Shown piece after piece: positions 1 to 7,873 of a stretch of 64,000 nucleotides of DNA (the stretch's first letter is position 1; each line of letters starts with the position of its first letter). The stretch comes from Dysosmobacter acutus. GTDB taxonomy: Bacteria; Bacillota; Clostridia; Oscillospirales; Oscillospiraceae. The notes under the pieces were generated by a model. The model had not been told where the DNA came from, made no database searches, and saw only the letters and a program-made list of their open reading frames with translations. The DNA lies in NCBI RefSeq assembly GCF_018919205.1, contig NZ_JAHLQN010000001.1, positions 2,976,001 to 3,040,000 of the forward strand. The letters are read 5' to 3'. The position numbers were made by a program, and so were the translations under genes.

Positions 1-224
1 AAATTCGGATTCAGCGTTTTCAGTTTTTCACCCAGTTCCAAACCCGACATCTGCGGCATCGACAGGTCAAGAAAAGCCAGCTCCACAAAGTTTCTCCGCG
101 CATACTCCAGTGCCTCCAGCGGAGAGGTGAATACCTTCATACTCTCCACTCCCGGCAAATTCGCACAGGCCGCTTCGAAAAACCGGACCATCAAGGGCTG
201 ATCATCCACCATAATCGCCTTCAT
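1..224 (-). CDS. response regulator, receiver domain (partial, C-terminal end off window)
   Basis: Reading leftward from ATG at 224 the protein begins MKAIMVDDQPLMVRFFEAA and continues through LAFLDLSMPQMSGLEL, a CheY-like receiver domain: the acidic pair DD near residue 7-8 and the phospho-acceptor Asp in FLDLSMPQ are both visible. The reading frame is open to the window edge, so the output domain is not seen. The start is set by a near-perfect AGGAGG about 7 bases upstream. A consensus sigma-A promoter lies at 305-334. This gene lies outside the integrase-bounded element and is probably host chromosome. Partner kinase is not in the window. Confidence 0.85.
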   Translation of the reverse strand, partial: MKAIMVDDQPLMVRFFEAACANLPGVESMKVFTSPLEALEYARRNFVELAFLDLSMPQMSGLELGEKLKTLNPN

Positions 225-304
225 GCTCTCTCCTCCTTTGCTTCATCCTTGGGCGCTCTCGCTCCGACAGGCAGCAAAGCCTTGCGCTATGTGCATTTTC
301 TCGT

Positions 305-334
305 ATCATACTCTATTTGTTTAAATTCTGTCAA
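305..334 (-). promoter_or_regulatory. sigma-A promoter of the response regulator
   Basis: On the minus strand TTGACA (329-334) is followed after 18 bases by TATGAT (305-310), about 80 bases before the response-regulator start. The -35 is a perfect match and the -10 matches five of six. Confidence 0.75.
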
Positions 335-512
335 CCTTGTCGCATCTCTGTATTTTCCTGCCTGAACCGATGATTTTCCTTGAAATGACAAGCTTTTTAT
401 GCTATAGTAACAAAGTATTCGATTGCTTTGTTGAAAACTGCGTCAAAATCCAAAAGGCGAAAAATTTTCCGCCCCTGGATTTTGCGTGCGTTTTCCAGGT
501 CTCCGGTTCCAT

Positions 513-552
513 GCGCCCGTAGCTCAGCTGGATAGAGCGACCGCCTCCTAAG
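513..552 (+). pseudogene. 5' half of a tRNA-Arg(CCT), truncated after the anticodon loop
   Basis: The sequence from 513 has a tRNA acceptor 5' strand, D arm and anticodon arm with the loop CTCCTAA, matching the complete tRNA at 596-672 in D-arm and anticodon region. After the anticodon loop the 3' stem strand and everything downstream no longer fit a tRNA (GTGTGAGG instead of GCGGT), so no variable loop, T arm or acceptor 3' strand follows. It could be the residue left when an element recombined inside the anticodon loop, or a decayed tandem copy. Confidence 0.6.
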
Positions 553-595
553 TGTGAGGTGGTCGCTCACCCTGCGAGCATAAAACTAAATACTG

Positions 596-672
<77 letters not shown>

Positions 673-877
673 AAAACGCTGTAATCTCAATGGATTTCAG
701 CGTTTTTGCTTTTCTTGGCTCACCCCGAAAAAGCAACTGCTTTGTGATTTGAAATGCAACTTATTTCCAGACTGTTCCCTGCTGGACTCGAACGATTTTC
801 GAGAAATCTGCTAATGAAATTCGGATTCTGCTAATGAACCCTGCCGTGGTGTTTTATAGTCGTTTCGAGTCCTCCCG

Positions 878-2266
878 TTACCCTGCGTGCAAAAGGGCTT
901 TCAGTTGGCGGGCAAGTTCGGGATTTTCCTGAAGCTGTGCAAGAAGCGACTGGAGGTTTAGGTCGGGAGCCGGTTCCGGTTTCGGCGGATTCAGTTCCTG
1001 CTCCACGCGCCGCATATCCGGGTTCGCATAGAATGCGACCTCAAACTTCTGCGCGTTGATTTTCCGCTCCTCATCCAGAATATGCGCATAAACTTCTGTA
1101 ACCATAGACGCCTGCGCATGGCCGGTATCCCCCTGCGTGGCCTTAATGTCACCATGATTGAGCTTCAGCTTATAGGTGGTGCTTGAGTGCCGCAAAGAAT
1201 GAAAGACTACATTCGGGAGGTTCGCTGACTTTTTCAGCCGTTCAAACTGATTCCCGATTACCCTGTCTTCGCAGGGCCGCCCGGTTTCCAAAGCTAAAAC
1301 AAGATTATAGTCGGCATACTCGTCACCCATAATTTCTTTGAGCTTGTCCTGCTTTTGATGCCAGTCCCGAAGAATATACGCAAGGGTCTTCGGCAGCCAT
1401 ACCTTCCGGATACTGGTTTCCGTCTTAGGTCGTTTGAGCACAAGCCGTGTTGTCGATTTGGCTTTCACGATCCGCGGGAACATAAAGATGATGTCTTTCT
1501 CTCCGAGCGCGTCAATCGCACGTTGATCGACACGCGCTAATTCCTTGTTGACAATGATATGGGCATCGTCTTTTGCAATGTCCGAATCGGAAATGTGAAC
1601 ACAATCCCATGTCAGCCCTGTGATCTCGCCCATGCGCAGTGAACAGGCGAACGAAAGGTTGATTGCAACATACAGTTTCCCCTCAGAGCAGTTATCCAGA
1701 GCCTGTCTGATAATGTCAGCCGTCCAGATAGCGCGAGGATTTTTCTCTTTCTTGGGAAGAAGAACATCGTCAAACGGATTCTTCGGAACCATATCCCATC
1801 GGACGGCCTGGCGGAAAGCGCAGTGCAGCACCTTGCACACTTTTTCAATCGTGTTGGGCGGCAAGAATTCCGAGCGTGCGTTTCGGTATGTTGTGCTGAC
1901 GGGTTTCATCTTTTGCAGTTGGGCGATGAAGCTGTCTACGGTACGCCTTGTCACATCCTGGACATTCATATCGCCAATGACTGGATTGATGTAATTGTTG
2001 ATGATCCCGGTGTTTCCAGAGTAGGCTGAAAGCCCCCACCGCTTTGAACCGTAGAGTTCAACAAAATCTGCCAGGAAGTCACGGACAGTTACGCTGGATG
2101 GCGGAATGAAGGTTCCGTTGTTCATTTCATTCTCTACCTGTGCTTTTCTGGCCGCAGCCTCCTTCTTTGTTCCATAGGTTTCCCACTTCTGCCTTTTGAC
2201 ATCGGCAGAATCCGTATAGGTATATACGACGGCATACTTTTTACCGCGTTTTTGAATTGATGCCAT
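878..2266 (-). CDS. tyrosine recombinase/integrase of Tn916 type
   Basis: A 462-residue site-specific recombinase that would integrate and excise the element. The N-terminal ~60 residues form the AP2-like arm-binding domain of Tn916 family integrases (KKYAVVYTYTDS, then a KKEAAARKAQVE helix). The catalytic domain shows Arg211 (SLRMGE), a beta-hairpin Lys near 281, HSLR (His356, Arg359), His383 in GDTGH and the nucleophile Tyr393 in EVYAHIL, so all expected residues are present. About 65 unusual Pro/Glu/Leu-rich residues extend past the tyrosine. It lies 15 bases downstream of the excisionase gene in one operon. Its 3' end faces the tRNA-Arg, suggesting that tRNA is the attachment site. Confidence 0.95.
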   Translation of the reverse strand: MASIQKRGKKYAVVYTYTDSADVKRQKWETYGTKKEAAARKAQVENEMNNGTFIPPSSVTVRDFLADFVELYGSKRWGLSAYSGNTGIINNYINPVIGDMNVQDVTRRTVDSFIAQLQKMKPVSTTYRNARSEFLPPNTIEKVCKVLHCAFRQAVRWDMVPKNPFDDVLLPKKEKNPRAIWTADIIRQALDNCSEGKLYVAINLSFACSLRMGEITGLTWDCVHISDSDIAKDDAHIIVNKELARVDQRAIDALGEKDIIFMFPRIVKAKSTTRLVLKRPKTETSIRKVWLPKTLAYILRDWHQKQDKLKEIMGDEYADYNLVLALETGRPCEDRVIGNQFERLKKSANLPNVVFHSLRHSSTTYKLKLNHGDIKATQGDTGHAQASMVTEVYAHILDEERKINAQKFEVAFYANPDMRRVEQELNPPKPEPAPDLNLQSLLAQLQENPELARQLKALLHAG

Positions 2267-2281
2267 AGCTCATGGCTCCTT

Positions 2282-2491
2282 TCAGGTATTGTCTCTGCCA
2301 TCAAGCCAATCATCGAAAGCCTTCTTTGATATTCTCAGCCTGGTTCCAATCCGTACACATTTGAAGGTGCCGTTAGCACACATGTTATAGACGGATTTTT
2401 TGCTGACACCGAGAATTTCCGCTACTTCCATAACGGAATAGCTTCTTTTTTCAGAGTTGGCTTTAAGGCCGTTTGTATTTATCTCAGCCAC
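2282..2491 (-). CDS. excisionase-like DNA-binding protein (MerR/Xis-type HTH)
   Basis: A 69-residue protein with the helix-turn-helix of the Xis/excisionase family: SYSVMEVAEILGVSKKSVYN followed by a beta-wing with RIGTRLRISKKAFDDWL. It would bind arm sites and steer the integrase to excision. The GTG start at 2491 has AAGGAGG seven bases upstream. It is the first gene of the leftward integrase operon, with a good promoter at 2550-2578. Confidence 0.88.
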   Translation of the reverse strand: MAEINTNGLKANSEKRSYSVMEVAEILGVSKKSVYNMCANGTFKCVRIGTRLRISKKAFDDWLDGRDNT

Positions 2492-2549
2492 AGAGGGCCT
2501 CCTTTCTTTGGTGGCTGGGGAAAAGAGCCTGTGATGTCCTCACAAATAT

Positions 2550-2578
2550 ATTATACGGATTTTCCCCACTATCACCAA
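2550..2578 (-). promoter_or_regulatory. promoter of the excisionase-integrase operon
   Basis: Minus strand TTGGTG (2573-2578), 17-base spacer, TATAAT (2550-2555), placed about 60 bases before the GTG start of the excisionase gene. The -10 is perfect. Confidence 0.65.
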
Positions 2579-2875
2579 CAAGTAAATTACATTAGGTTCT
2601 AATCCAAGTTCGATTCCCAATTCCAGGCCATTTCCTGCGCCCTCGCTTCAGGCCGCGTATTTGCAGGCTGCCGCTGTGCGGCACTTCCCCGGCAGGTACG
2701 CAAACGCATACTGTCAGCCGATCCTGTATAACTCCCGGACAAATCGATGCAGCCGCATTTGGGGGCGGCGTTTTCAAGGTTCAATAGGTGGTTTTTACCG
2801 TTCACAAAATAAATACGGGGCCATGTCCGTATTTTTTGCACGTACGCCAGAAAAACTAAATATAGTATTTTTATA
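2579..2875. other. non-coding stretch between divergent operons
   Basis: No convincing gene. It separates the leftward integrase promoter from the rightward promoter at 2876. The few open frames lack ribosome-binding sites and resemble nothing I recognise. Confidence 0.5.
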
Positions 2876-2904
2876 TTGACTTATACAATATATTGTGTTA
2901 CACT
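2876..2904 (+). promoter_or_regulatory. promoter of the rightward DNA-metabolism operon with an internal palindrome
   Basis: TTGACT (2876-2881), 17-base spacer, TACACT (2899-2904). The spacer contains the perfect 12-base palindrome ACAATATATTGT (2885-2896), a likely repressor site because it sits exactly between -35 and -10. The first gene is about 430 bases downstream. Confidence 0.6.
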
Positions 2905-3336
2905 TTGCCCGTAAATGAGTTTTGCGCAATTTCCCTTTGGGCATAGGTCAATGATCTGTGTGTGGAGCAATCCACCTGCGCACGTTGTCAGGTTTGTACG
3001 TTTTTGTCAGTAGTATTGCTGTGCCATGAAAGCCGGCTGCTGCTGGCTTTTTTGTTTTACGGGGCACCGTCCCATACTGCGGGAATGACGAGAGTTTGCT
3101 GTCAGGCAAACATACTGGATTTTACCAGAATCGTTGTTCCCGCTTTTTTGCGCCCAAATGCCGAAAGGCTTTGAGGATATATCATCAAGAAAGGTGGAAA
3201 CAAGAAATGAAATTCAGACGAAAATGGAAACCCGGAGGACATCATAGACGTTCCTTCCGACCGTACCACAGGTACAGAGAGAAGCGGCTTTTGAATAAGC
3301 CGCGTATCAAATATGAAACCGAGGAGGAATGCATCC
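2905..3336 (+). other. long leader of the rightward operon, containing an intrinsic terminator
   Basis: About 430 bases lie between the promoter at 2876 and the nuclease start at 3337. The stretch holds a terminator-like hairpin (3028-3055) and one weak small open frame (3207-3398). The arrangement could allow attenuation or antitermination. No known riboswitch class was recognised. Confidence 0.4.
3028..3055 (+). terminator. intrinsic terminator in the operon leader
   Basis: Hairpin AAGCCGGC-TGCT-GCTGGCTT (one G-T pair) followed by a run of six Ts. It lies inside the leader and would stop transcripts from the promoter at 2876 unless read through. Confidence 0.6.
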
Positions 3337-3398
3337 ATGGAAAACGCAAAGTGTTACGCTCCGCAAATTCTCGTCGGTACAGAAGGTCTGCCGCGTGA
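3207..3398 (+). CDS. possible small, very basic protein overlapping the nuclease start
   Basis: A 63-residue frame starting MKFRRKWKPGGHHRRS and rich in Arg, Lys and His. AAGGTGG lies about 10 bases before the ATG. It overlaps the first 62 bases of the YqaJ-type nuclease gene in another frame. It could be a leader or DNA-binding peptide, or chance. Codon pattern alone does not decide it. Confidence 0.25.
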   Translation: MKFRRKWKPGGHHRRSFRPYHRYREKRLLNKPRIKYETEEECIHGKRKVLRSANSRRYRRSAA

Positions 3399-4389
3399 AC
3401 AATGGCTGGAATACCGGCGCAAGGGCATCGGCGGAAGTGACGCCGCTGCCGTTCTCGGAATTTCACCATTCCGTACCGGGCGGGATCTCTACTATGACAA
3501 GCTGAATATCGTCACAGCGGATGATGCCGAAAACTGGGTCCAGTTGGAGGTTGGAACTCTGCTGGAGCCACTGGTTGCCAAGATCTTCGCTCATAAGACG
3601 GGCTATAAGATCTACCGCCGGCCTTTCATGTTCCGGCATCCCCAATATCCTTGGATGCTGGCGGATCTGGATTACATGGTGGAGCTGCCGGACGGTACAT
3701 CAGCCATCCTTGAGATCAAAACCACGAATTATAACGCCAAGGATAACTGGTGGTACAACGGCGAGGAAATCGTTCCTATCTACTACGAATCGCAGGGGCG
3801 GCACTACATGGCGGTCATGAACATTGACCGGGTCTACTTCTGCTGCCTTTACGGAAATTCGGAAGACGAGGCGATGATCCGCCGTATCGACCGTGACATG
3901 GCCTATGAAGAAGAACTGATTGCTTTGGAACGGGACTTCTGGGAGAATCATGTCCTCACAAAAACGCCGCCTCCCTATGTGGAAGCGGACGGTGACCTGA
4001 TCCTCGAAAGCCTGCGGCGAAAGATAGGACCGGCGGACAAGGACGCGCCGCCTGTGCTGTTGGGACAGACACAGTTTGGGCAGCTGTCCATGCTTCTTTC
4101 CCTGCAAGAGAAGAAAAAGACGTTGGCGGCTGAAGTGAACAAGCTGGAAAAGGACATTAAACGGCTGAAGGGTATGCTCATCGAGAAAATGGGCACAAGC
4201 TGCACCGCCGTGTATAACGGTTCTGCGGAGAGCTACACCATAACCTACAATCCGGTACGCTCCGCAGGCATATCGAAGGACGCCTTAGAGCGTTTGAAGG
4301 ACGAACACCCTGATATTTACGATCAGTATGTCACGGTGTCTGAATGGCGAAGATTCCATGTGAAAAAAGCTGCTTTGCAGGCAGCGTGA
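3337..4389 (+). CDS. YqaJ-family viral recombinase nuclease
   Basis: A 350-residue protein of the YqaJ/lambda-exonuclease PD-(D/E)XK fold, a 5'-3' exonuclease that makes single strands for recombination. Visible signatures: GIGGSDAAAVLGISPF near the N terminus, LEVGTLLEPLVAKIF (first acidic helix), and the catalytic core DLDYMVELPDG...AILEIKTT. A C-terminal coiled coil (KKKTLAAEVNKLEKDIKRLKG, in part) follows, as in phage members. The start at 3337 has GAGGAGG ten bases upstream. It precedes the helicase by 22 bases. Phage-type recombination normally pairs this nuclease with an annealing protein; the 6768 product is a candidate. Confidence 0.88.
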   Translation: MENAKCYAPQILVGTEGLPREQWLEYRRKGIGGSDAAAVLGISPFRTGRDLYYDKLNIVTADDAENWVQLEVGTLLEPLVAKIFAHKTGYKIYRRPFMFRHPQYPWMLADLDYMVELPDGTSAILEIKTTNYNAKDNWWYNGEEIVPIYYESQGRHYMAVMNIDRVYFCCLYGNSEDEAMIRRIDRDMAYEEELIALERDFWENHVLTKTPPPYVEADGDLILESLRRKIGPADKDAPPVLLGQTQFGQLSMLLSLQEKKKTLAAEVNKLEKDIKRLKGMLIEKMGTSCTAVYNGSAESYTITYNPVRSAGISKDALERLKDEHPDIYDQYVTVSEWRRFHVKKAALQAA

Positions 4390-4411
4390 AAAGAAACGGA
4401 GGTGATGTGCT

Positions 4412-6700
4412 GTGAGCATTGTTGCAGCACTGGACAAGGTACTGTTTTTCAATGCGTCCAGCAAATATTCTGTCCTTCGGATGAAAACGGAGGACAGCAG
4501 CGTACCCACAGAGGCCCGGAGTCCCTATCGCTATCACGACCACCTGATCCGCTTTACCGCCGTCGGCATCGAATTGCCGCAGACGGATACGGTGAAGATC
4601 GAGATGGATGGAGAGTGGAAGGACGGAAAATACGGGCTTCAGCTTCAGGTCGATCATTGGCAGGAGATCGTGCCGCCCACATTGGAGGGCGTCCGCAATT
4701 ATCTTGCCTCCGGTCTGCTGAAGGGCATCGGAGAAAAGACCGCCGACGCGATCATTGAAAAGTTTGGCATCAATGCTCTGGAGATTCTGGAACATCAGCC
4801 AGACCGGCTTCTTGAGATTCGCGGCATTACGAAGGAACGGCTTGCAGAGATCAAGGACGCCTATGCGGAAACCAGCCGGATGCGTGTCCTGATGACCCTG
4901 CTGGCCCCGTTCAAGGTCACGCCGACGACCGCGCAGAAGATTTATCAGCATTTCGGCCCTTCCTGTGCGGACATCGTGAGACAGAGTCCCTTCAATCTCT
5001 GCCAGGTGCCGGGATTCGGTTTTAAGCGTATTGACGCCATCGTGCAAAAATCCGGTGGAGATCTGCGTGATCCGAAGCGCGTCCACGGTGCGCTCTTTTA
5101 TGCGCTGGAGGACGCACGGACAAAGGACGGGCATCTCTATCTGGAGGCGGAGGCTTTGCTGAAAGCGGCTATGCAGCTGCTCAATGAGCGGATACCCCTC
5201 CCGCAGATGCGCGTCCCCATGAGCCAGGTCGAACAGGAGCTGTCTGCCATGATCCGGCAGGATGAGGTGGTATCGAACCACGGCAATGTGTATCTGCCCA
5301 AGCAATTCCTGCAGGAGAGCGAAACCGCACAGAAAGCGGTAGAGCTGTTTCTGGCAAAGCCGACGGTGGTGGACATTACGCAGCCGTTGGAGCGAGTAAA
5401 GAATAGCTTAGGGCTCAACCTGTCCAAACGCCAGTCAGAAGGCGTGGAGATGGTGTTCCGGCATAACCTGTCCATCATCACAGGCGGCCCCGGCACCGGC
5501 AAGACCACTGTTCTGAAAACGGTGATCGAGGTGTACCGTCAGCTCTATCCACGGCAGAAGATCGTACTCGGAGCGCCCACAGGTAAGGCGAGCCGGCGTA
5601 TGGCGGAGGCAACGGGGATCGATGAAGCACAGACGCTCCACAGCATCCTGGGGCTTCACGGTGATTCGGAATCCAAGAAAGACCGGGAACGGAAACCGCT
5701 GGAGGCAGGGCTCCTGATCGTGGATGAGACTTCCATGGTCGATATGTGGCTGATCCACCAGCTCTTTTCGCGTTTGCGTCCCGGAACCAAAGTCCTTTTG
5801 GTCGGTGACGCGGACCAGTTAGAGAGTGTGGGCGCCGGTGACGTATTTCACGAGCTGATCGGCTCCGGCGTTGTGCCAGTCACGGTGCTGGATGAGATCT
5901 TCCGTCAGGCACAGGACAGCCTGATCGCCCACAATGCCCGGTTTATCAACGAGGGTAAAACGACGCTCTACTATGGTGAGGACTTTGCCTTTCATAAGGC
6001 AGAGAGCCAGGAGGAGACTGCCGGCATCATCCGTGAGCTGTATCAGGAGCAGATCGCCGCAAAAGGGATCGAGCAGGTGGAGATTTTATCGCCGTTCCGC
6101 TCTGAGGGCGAGGCATCGGTCAACAGCCTGAATGAAGCTATCCGCGAGGAGATCAACCCCGCATCGCCGGACACACCGGAGATCGTGTACGCCGGAAAGA
6201 TATTCCGCCTCAATGACCGCGTGATGCAGATGCGGAATAATTACGACATCAAGCTGTATGACCGCTCCGGCAAGCAGGTCGGCGAGGGTGTTTTCAACGG
6301 TGACATCGGCACGATCCGCAAGATCAGCGGTACCAATGTCGTGATCGAGTTTGACGGCCGCTATATGGATTGCCCGCAGGTGCTTCTGGATGATTTGGAG
6401 TTGTCCTATGCCATTACGATCCACAAATCTATGGGCTCAGAGTATGATACGGTCATTATTCCACTGCTGGCTGCCCATAATGTGCTCCTGACGCGGAATC
6501 TTCTCTATACGGCCATCACCCGTGCCAAGCGGCGGGTGCTGCTGGTGGGTGAAAAAAGGGCGCTGTATATGGCGATCCATCGGAGCCGAAAAGGAAAACG
6601 CAATACCATGCTGGGCGAACGCATCGCCCTCTACTATAAGGCGGTCACGCGCAAGGCCCTCCGCAGCGAAGAGGGCGAGGAATGGCAGCGTGCCAGTTAA
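4412..6700 (+). CDS. RecD2-like ATP-dependent DNA helicase
   Basis: A 762-residue superfamily 1B helicase of the RecD2/RecD-TraA group. An N-terminal OB-like region is followed by helix-hairpin-helix repeats (GLLKGIGEKTADAIIEKFG, then ALEILEHQPDRLLEIRGI), as in RecD2. The motor has Walker A GGPGTGKT near residue 360, Walker B LLIVDETSMVD, motif III VGDADQLESVGAG, and the C-terminal UvrD-like motifs AITIHKSMGSEYDTVI and LLYTAITRAKRRVLLVG. Start is GTG with GGAGGTGATG upstream. It probably unwinds DNA 5'-3' during element replication or recombination, together with the YqaJ nuclease upstream. Confidence 0.92.
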   Translation: MSIVAALDKVLFFNASSKYSVLRMKTEDSSVPTEARSPYRYHDHLIRFTAVGIELPQTDTVKIEMDGEWKDGKYGLQLQVDHWQEIVPPTLEGVRNYLASGLLKGIGEKTADAIIEKFGINALEILEHQPDRLLEIRGITKERLAEIKDAYAETSRMRVLMTLLAPFKVTPTTAQKIYQHFGPSCADIVRQSPFNLCQVPGFGFKRIDAIVQKSGGDLRDPKRVHGALFYALEDARTKDGHLYLEAEALLKAAMQLLNERIPLPQMRVPMSQVEQELSAMIRQDEVVSNHGNVYLPKQFLQESETAQKAVELFLAKPTVVDITQPLERVKNSLGLNLSKRQSEGVEMVFRHNLSIITGGPGTGKTTVLKTVIEVYRQLYPRQKIVLGAPTGKASRRMAEATGIDEAQTLHSILGLHGDSESKKDRERKPLEAGLLIVDETSMVDMWLIHQLFSRLRPGTKVLLVGDADQLESVGAGDVFHELIGSGVVPVTVLDEIFRQAQDSLIAHNARFINEGKTTLYYGEDFAFHKAESQEETAGIIRELYQEQIAAKGIEQVEILSPFRSEGEASVNSLNEAIREEINPASPDTPEIVYAGKIFRLNDRVMQMRNNYDIKLYDRSGKQVGEGVFNGDIGTIRKISGTNVVIEFDGRYMDCPQVLLDDLELSYAITIHKSMGSEYDTVIIPLLAAHNVLLTRNLLYTAITRAKRRVLLVGEKRALYMAIHRSRKGKRNTMLGERIALYYKAVTRKALRSEEGEEWQRAS

Positions 6701-6767
6701 TGTGAGATGAATGTGCAAAAAAACGCACAGTCATCTCTTATTTATTTTATGAAGGGAGTATCAAACC

Positions 6768-7829
6768 ATGTCCAGAGAAAGAATCATGCTGACCCAGGCA
6801 ATCCCCGCCGTACAGCAGCTTCGCAGGGTGCAGGGCTTTGACCCGCTGCGCTTTCTGAAAAGAAATGCCAGTGGCGGAATCGAACTGGAGCCGCGCTATC
6901 AGCGGCTCTGGTTCCGATTGGCCTGCCCCGATGGAAAAATGCTGCTGAACCGGCTGCGGATCACAGACCAAATCGCCGTTTATGAGGCGCAGGTATTTCT
7001 GTCCAGAGAGGATAACCAGCCAATCGCCAATTTCACCGCGGCGGTGGAAAAGGCGCAGGCTCCCGCCGGACGCTATGTGCAGGCCGCGCAGGACGCGGCG
7101 CTGAAAACGGCACTGGACAATGCGGGCTTCGGCATCCAGCTTTGTGAGATCAACCCCTCTGCGGCGGTAGATGCACAGGTCGATGGAAAACAGGAAGTCG
7201 CAACGGGCGCTGTAAATCGTCAGGAGACTGCTCCGGCGGCAAATAGAGCCGCAGCGCCGCAGCGAGAAGATGCTATCGGCGAAAGTCATCCGGTACAGGC
7301 AGTGCCTACACCGCAGAAGGTTCAACCGCAGGAGGCGGCAAAGACGCCCAGCGTAAAGCCGCAGGTGGTTCCCCCCACCCAGCAGACGGAAAGCGTTTCA
7401 GACGCCATGAGTCTGCTGCAGGCGTTAAGCGGCGGAACTGCGGCTTCTGAGCCTGATCCGGTTATGCCCCAAAAGGCGCAGGAGGTTCCTTCGGAAACAG
7501 CGGAGCCTGCTGTCATGGAGCGGGCTGAAACAGCGCGGACGTTGAAGCCTGTCGTGGTCGATATGCCGGCAGCGGCATCGACAGCGGCTGCACCGAAATA
7601 TTCGGACGATATGACGGTGGACGAGATCCTTTCGCTGATGACGGAAGAGGAAGCTGCGGAGCTGGTCGTGACTACCGGCGTCAATAAGGGCTGGACGATG
7701 GCACAGGTTTCTGAGCAGCGTCCCTCCAGTCTGAAATATTACGCCTATCTCTGTGAGGACTGCGGCAATATTGTGAAAGCCGCCGCCATGCTTCTGATGG
7801 GCGGTTCGCAGCAGTTAAAGGCAAGCTGA
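6768..7829 (+). CDS. unknown protein; possible single-strand annealing-type N-terminal domain
   Basis: 353 residues in three parts. Residues 1-125 are a folded domain with AVYEAQVFLSREDNQPIANF and GRYVQAAQDAALKTALDNAG, which resembles the 'GYVE-AETSAIGRAL-AGFG' pattern of Rad52/Erf-like annealing proteins; this resemblance is by eye and weak. Residues 130-270 are low-complexity Ala/Pro/Gln/Glu. Residues 275-353 (MTVDEILSLMTEEEAAELVV) form a separate helical domain with two cysteines (CEDCG). RBS AAGGGAG precedes ATG 6768. Position between nuclease/helicase and primase suggests DNA replication or recombination. Confidence 0.55.
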   Translation: MSRERIMLTQAIPAVQQLRRVQGFDPLRFLKRNASGGIELEPRYQRLWFRLACPDGKMLLNRLRITDQIAVYEAQVFLSREDNQPIANFTAAVEKAQAPAGRYVQAAQDAALKTALDNAGFGIQLCEINPSAAVDAQVDGKQEVATGAVNRQETAPAANRAAAPQREDAIGESHPVQAVPTPQKVQPQEAAKTPSVKPQVVPPTQQTESVSDAMSLLQALSGGTAASEPDPVMPQKAQEVPSETAEPAVMERAETARTLKPVVVDMPAAASTAAAPKYSDDMTVDEILSLMTEEEAAELVVTTGVNKGWTMAQVSEQRPSSLKYYAYLCEDCGNIVKAAAMLLMGGSQQLKAS

Positions 7830-7873
7830 CCGCTTTCCTTCCGTAAATTTCGCGTCTTGGGAGGGATGCTGGT

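Noticed and set aside
2590-2640. tRNA-like 3' end (GTTCGATTC near an ATTCCAGGCCA)
   Set aside because: The supposed T stem does not pair and no 5' half is nearby.
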